Shown piece by piece: positions 62,066 to 64,000 of a stretch of 64,000 nucleotides of DNA. Both the position numbers and the translations under genes were made by a program. Positions within the stretch are counted from its first letter, which is position 1, and the number at the start of each line of letters is the position of its first letter. The stretch is from contig NZ_CP113116.1 in NCBI RefSeq assembly GCF_026625985.1, positions 682,001 through 746,000 on the forward strand, in the 5' to 3' direction. The DNA comes from Mycobacterium sp. Aquia_213. GTDB lineage: Bacteria > Actinomycetota > Actinomycetes > Mycobacteriales > Mycobacteriaceae. The notes under the pieces were generated by a model that was given only the letters and a program-made list of their open reading frames with translations, did not search any database and was not told the DNA's origin.

Positions 62066-62526
62066 CCGCTTTCGAGCGGATGCAGCGCGGGCAGGTTGAC
62101 CACGATGGCCTCCTGGGTGCTGCGCGCGATCACGACTTCCGCCTGCGTGTTCGGGTCCGGGTTTTCTTCCCGGTGTGGCAGATACGGCGGGATGAACACG
62201 TAGTCGCCGGGTGCGGCGACGATGCGCACTTCTTCGACGCCGTCGTGAAAGACGAACTCCGGGTTGCCGCTTCGCACATAGATCGCGGTCTCCGACTCTC
62301 CGTGGTGATGGTTGGACGAGACGGTCGCGGGTAGTGCGTGCGTCTCGCCCATCCATAGCTTCTCGGCGCCGACCGATTTACCGGACAGCGCCGCGAACCG
62401 CCGCAGTCCTTCGGACTGCGCGGTGTCGGAGCTGATCTCCGACGCCTTGATGTGGTGCACCCGGCTCTGCGACACCTGCTGTTTGGTGTCATCGAAGTCA
62501 GGGTGAAATCCATCCGTGGTTGCCAT
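62059..62526 (-). CDS. Cupin-domain protein
   Basis: This 155-residue protein has the cupin motifs SNHHHGESETAIYVRSG and GDYVFIPPYLPHREENP, which hold three His and one Glu for a metal ion. Oxygenase, isomerase or sensor function is possible. The start is at 62526 (MATTDGF), not at the TGG-rich upstream codons. It is convergent with the VOC gene. No linked enzyme suggests the substrate. Confidence 0.85.
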   Translation of the reverse strand: MATTDGFHPDFDDTKQQVSQSRVHHIKASEISSDTAQSEGLRRFAALSGKSVGAEKLWMGETHALPATVSSNHHHGESETAIYVRSGNPEFVFHDGVEEVRIVAAPGDYVFIPPYLPHREENPDPNTQAEVVIARSTQEAIVVNLPALHPLESGQ

Positions 62527-62564
62527 GGTCCACAATTGTCCCGGTTTTCGAATCGACGTGCCGC

Positions 62565-63710
62565 TCAGTTGTGTTCGAGCATCGCCGCGTATTTGCGCAG
62601 GTCGTCGTCGGGTACTTCGGTGAATCCCCCGTAGTCCTGGTAGAGCTCGATGCTGGTCGCACCCTGCTGGACGCCGTAGCCGATGACGGCACCCAGATCC
62701 GGCGGCGAGGCCCCGCCGGTCTGGAACTCCACCTCGGCGCCGCTGCTCTTCATCGCCGCATAGATGGTCTGCAGGTCTTTGTTCACCTTCTTCGGCACGT
62801 CGAGGTCATGGTTGTCGAACACGCAGCGGTCACCCGCGCGCTTTCGGCAGTCCGCCATCCAGGCCAGCGTGAAATCGACGTCGTGCACCGGCTTGCCGCT
62901 GTCGGTGGCCTTGAACGGATTGAGCGGGGTCTCGAAACGCGTGGTCTTCCAGGGCGCGTAGTCGTCGACGATCCTGTTGAGGCAGGCCTTGTAGTTCGCG
63001 TCGGTCATTCCGGCCTTGCGGAGTGGATCCACCGCGGCCGGGCGCGTGTCAATGGAGAACGGCTCGGCGGTGAACATCATGCACGAGGTGACCGCGACCT
63101 CATGGACCAGCGGATCACCGTCGTACTTTGCGGCGAGGAGTTCCTGCAGATGTGCCCAGCGCAGGTGGTACCTGTCGTCCCAGACGTGACCCAGGGTGCG
63201 GTCCTTCGCGACGCCCCGGAAGTTGGTGTGCACCACGGGGACCTTGCCGCCGCTGTCCTCCATCACCCAGTCGGGCGCCCAGAATCCGCCCCACACCCGG
63301 ATCTTCACGGCGAGCGGCGTTTTCGGGTTGTCCTGGTTGTACTTTCGGACGTTGGCCAGGCCCTGGTCGATCTCGTTGTTGTCGGCGAGCCCCGACGTCG
63401 CGGTCGGCTCGAGCGAGCGCCAGGACGCCAGGATGACGATGCCCTGCAGCAGGCCGCTCTTTTGCCGCACGGTGTCGAGCGAGTTGTCGGGCTCACCCAG
63501 CGCGGGCGCGAACTTGTACGCACCCATGGAGATCAGTCCGCGCAACGGCTCTTTCACCGCGTCGGCGGCCAGCCGCACCGAATTCCGCTCGGAGAGAGAG
63601 TGATCACATGGCCAGACGACCAGGACGAGCGCGCACAGGGCCACAACCAAGCGCGCCCACGCGCGCCCGGCGCGGGCCCGCTTTGGCGGGAGGGGAGTGC
63701 GGCTCCGCAC
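62565..63710 (-). CDS. Secreted protein of unknown function, glycosidase-like
   Basis: This 381-residue protein has a basic N-terminus and a hydrophobic segment (ARLVVALCALVLVVWP) likely to be a signal peptide or anchor. The mature part has a TIM-barrel-like alternation: GLLQGIVILASWRSLEPT, LAVKIRVWGGFWAPDWVME, LQELLAAKYDGDPLVHEVAVTSCMMF and GATSIELYQDYGGF, similar in layout to secreted glycoside-hydrolase-like proteins, with acidic residues at strand ends. I cannot name the family. GTG start. Confidence 0.8.
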   Translation of the reverse strand: MRSRTPLPPKRARAGRAWARLVVALCALVLVVWPCDHSLSERNSVRLAADAVKEPLRGLISMGAYKFAPALGEPDNSLDTVRQKSGLLQGIVILASWRSLEPTATSGLADNNEIDQGLANVRKYNQDNPKTPLAVKIRVWGGFWAPDWVMEDSGGKVPVVHTNFRGVAKDRTLGHVWDDRYHLRWAHLQELLAAKYDGDPLVHEVAVTSCMMFTAEPFSIDTRPAAVDPLRKAGMTDANYKACLNRIVDDYAPWKTTRFETPLNPFKATDSGKPVHDVDFTLAWMADCRKRAGDRCVFDNHDLDVPKKVNKDLQTIYAAMKSSGAEVEFQTGGASPPDLGAVIGYGVQQGATSIELYQDYGGFTEVPDDDLRKYAAMLEHN

Positions 63711-63749
63711 GCGTCGAACAGTAGCCGAGTCGCCGGCTGCGTGCGCGGG

Positions 63750-64000
63750 TCAGCGCCGCCCGGCGATGAGCTCGGTGGCAAGTTGGTGCAGATCGTCGAC
63801 GACGAGGGCCGGCTGCGGCAGCCCCGCAACCCGCAGCGGGGGATTGCCCGGCCGGGTGACGAGAGCCGCGCTGAAGCCGACATTTTGCGCGCCGAGCAGA
63901 TCCCACGGGTGGGCGGCCACCATCATGCAATCGGCGGGCGCCACACCGAGTTCCTCGCAGGCATGCCGGTAGACCACCGGCGACGGCTTGAAGGCGCGAC
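63750..64000 (-). CDS. Haloacid dehalogenase (HAD) type II, C-terminal part, 5' end off window
   Basis: The minus-strand frame enters from the right edge and stops at 63750. The visible part reads AFKPSPVVYRHACEELGVAPADCMMVAAHPWDLLGAQNVGFSAALVTRPG, i.e. the HAD motif III Lys region and motif IV with the metal Asp (HPWDLLGA) of type II 2-haloacid dehalogenases. The nucleophile Asp of motif I lies outside. The role is probably hydrolysis of haloacids or small organic phosphates. Confidence 0.9.
   Translation of the reverse strand, partial: RAFKPSPVVYRHACEELGVAPADCMMVAAHPWDLLGAQNVGFSAALVTRPGNPPLRVAGLPQPALVVDDLHQLATELIAGRR

Overview
The window is mycobacterial chromosome, most likely from a slow-growing non-tuberculous Mycobacterium. 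It is GC-rich, has many GTG starts and tightly packed genes, and carries typical mycobacterial families (DUF732, DUF2563/DUF1023, WS/DGAT, several P450s, TetR regulators). From about 18.5 kb to 55 kb the gene order matches my recollection of M. tuberculosis H37Rv Rv0756c to Rv0788: Rv0756c-like gene, phoP, phoR, HIT protein, adhB, ferredoxin, cyp51, cyp123, aldA, purD, ggtA, purB, cyp126, purC, ptrB, emrB, purS, purQ. No database search was run; orthologue names rest on recognised sequence and order.

Region 1 (1-18.4 kb) is an accessory island whose right end is a tRNA-Thr(TGT) gene. Its integration module reads, right to left: tyrosine integrase (its 3' end lies inside the tRNA gene), an XRE-type regulator, a divergent excisionase-like protein, a small unknown protein, a possibly frameshifted mini-gene, and a 422-residue protein carrying the A, B and C motifs of family A/single-subunit polymerases. 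Cargo includes a divergent pair at the left edge (a long protein with a HEPN-like RX4H motif and an HNH-type nuclease), a phospholipase D-like protein, membrane proteins, a run of small exported proteins, and a DUF2563 / DUF1023 hydrolase / lipoprotein operon. The left end of the island is not in the window.

Region 2 (18.5-36.8 kb) is conserved core: the PhoPR two-component system; a leftward run of redox and P450 genes (adhB, ferredoxin, cyp51, SDR, cyp123) headed by a TetR regulator; and the rightward aldA-SDR-dehydrogenase-CMD operon. The TetR gene and aldA share a GGACAnnTGTCC palindrome. A MarR regulator with an aldo/keto reductase sits between the Rv0771-like gene and purD.

Region 3 (33.9-55.2 kb) holds five purine biosynthesis genes (purD, purB, purC, purS, purQ) interleaved with a gamma-glutamyltransferase, an esterase, cyp126, an intact oligopeptidase B gene, a DoxX/TetR pair and two tandem DHA2 drug transporters.

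Region 4 (55.1-64 kb) departs from the H37Rv order: WS/DGAT acyltransferase, mycofactocin-type SDR, lysophospholipid acyltransferase-like protein, epimerase, YbjN-like protein, a further P450, a VOC protein, a cupin, a secreted protein of unknown function and a truncated haloacid dehalogenase. Many convergent neighbours overlap or lie within 10 bp of each other, leaving no space for hairpin terminators between them.
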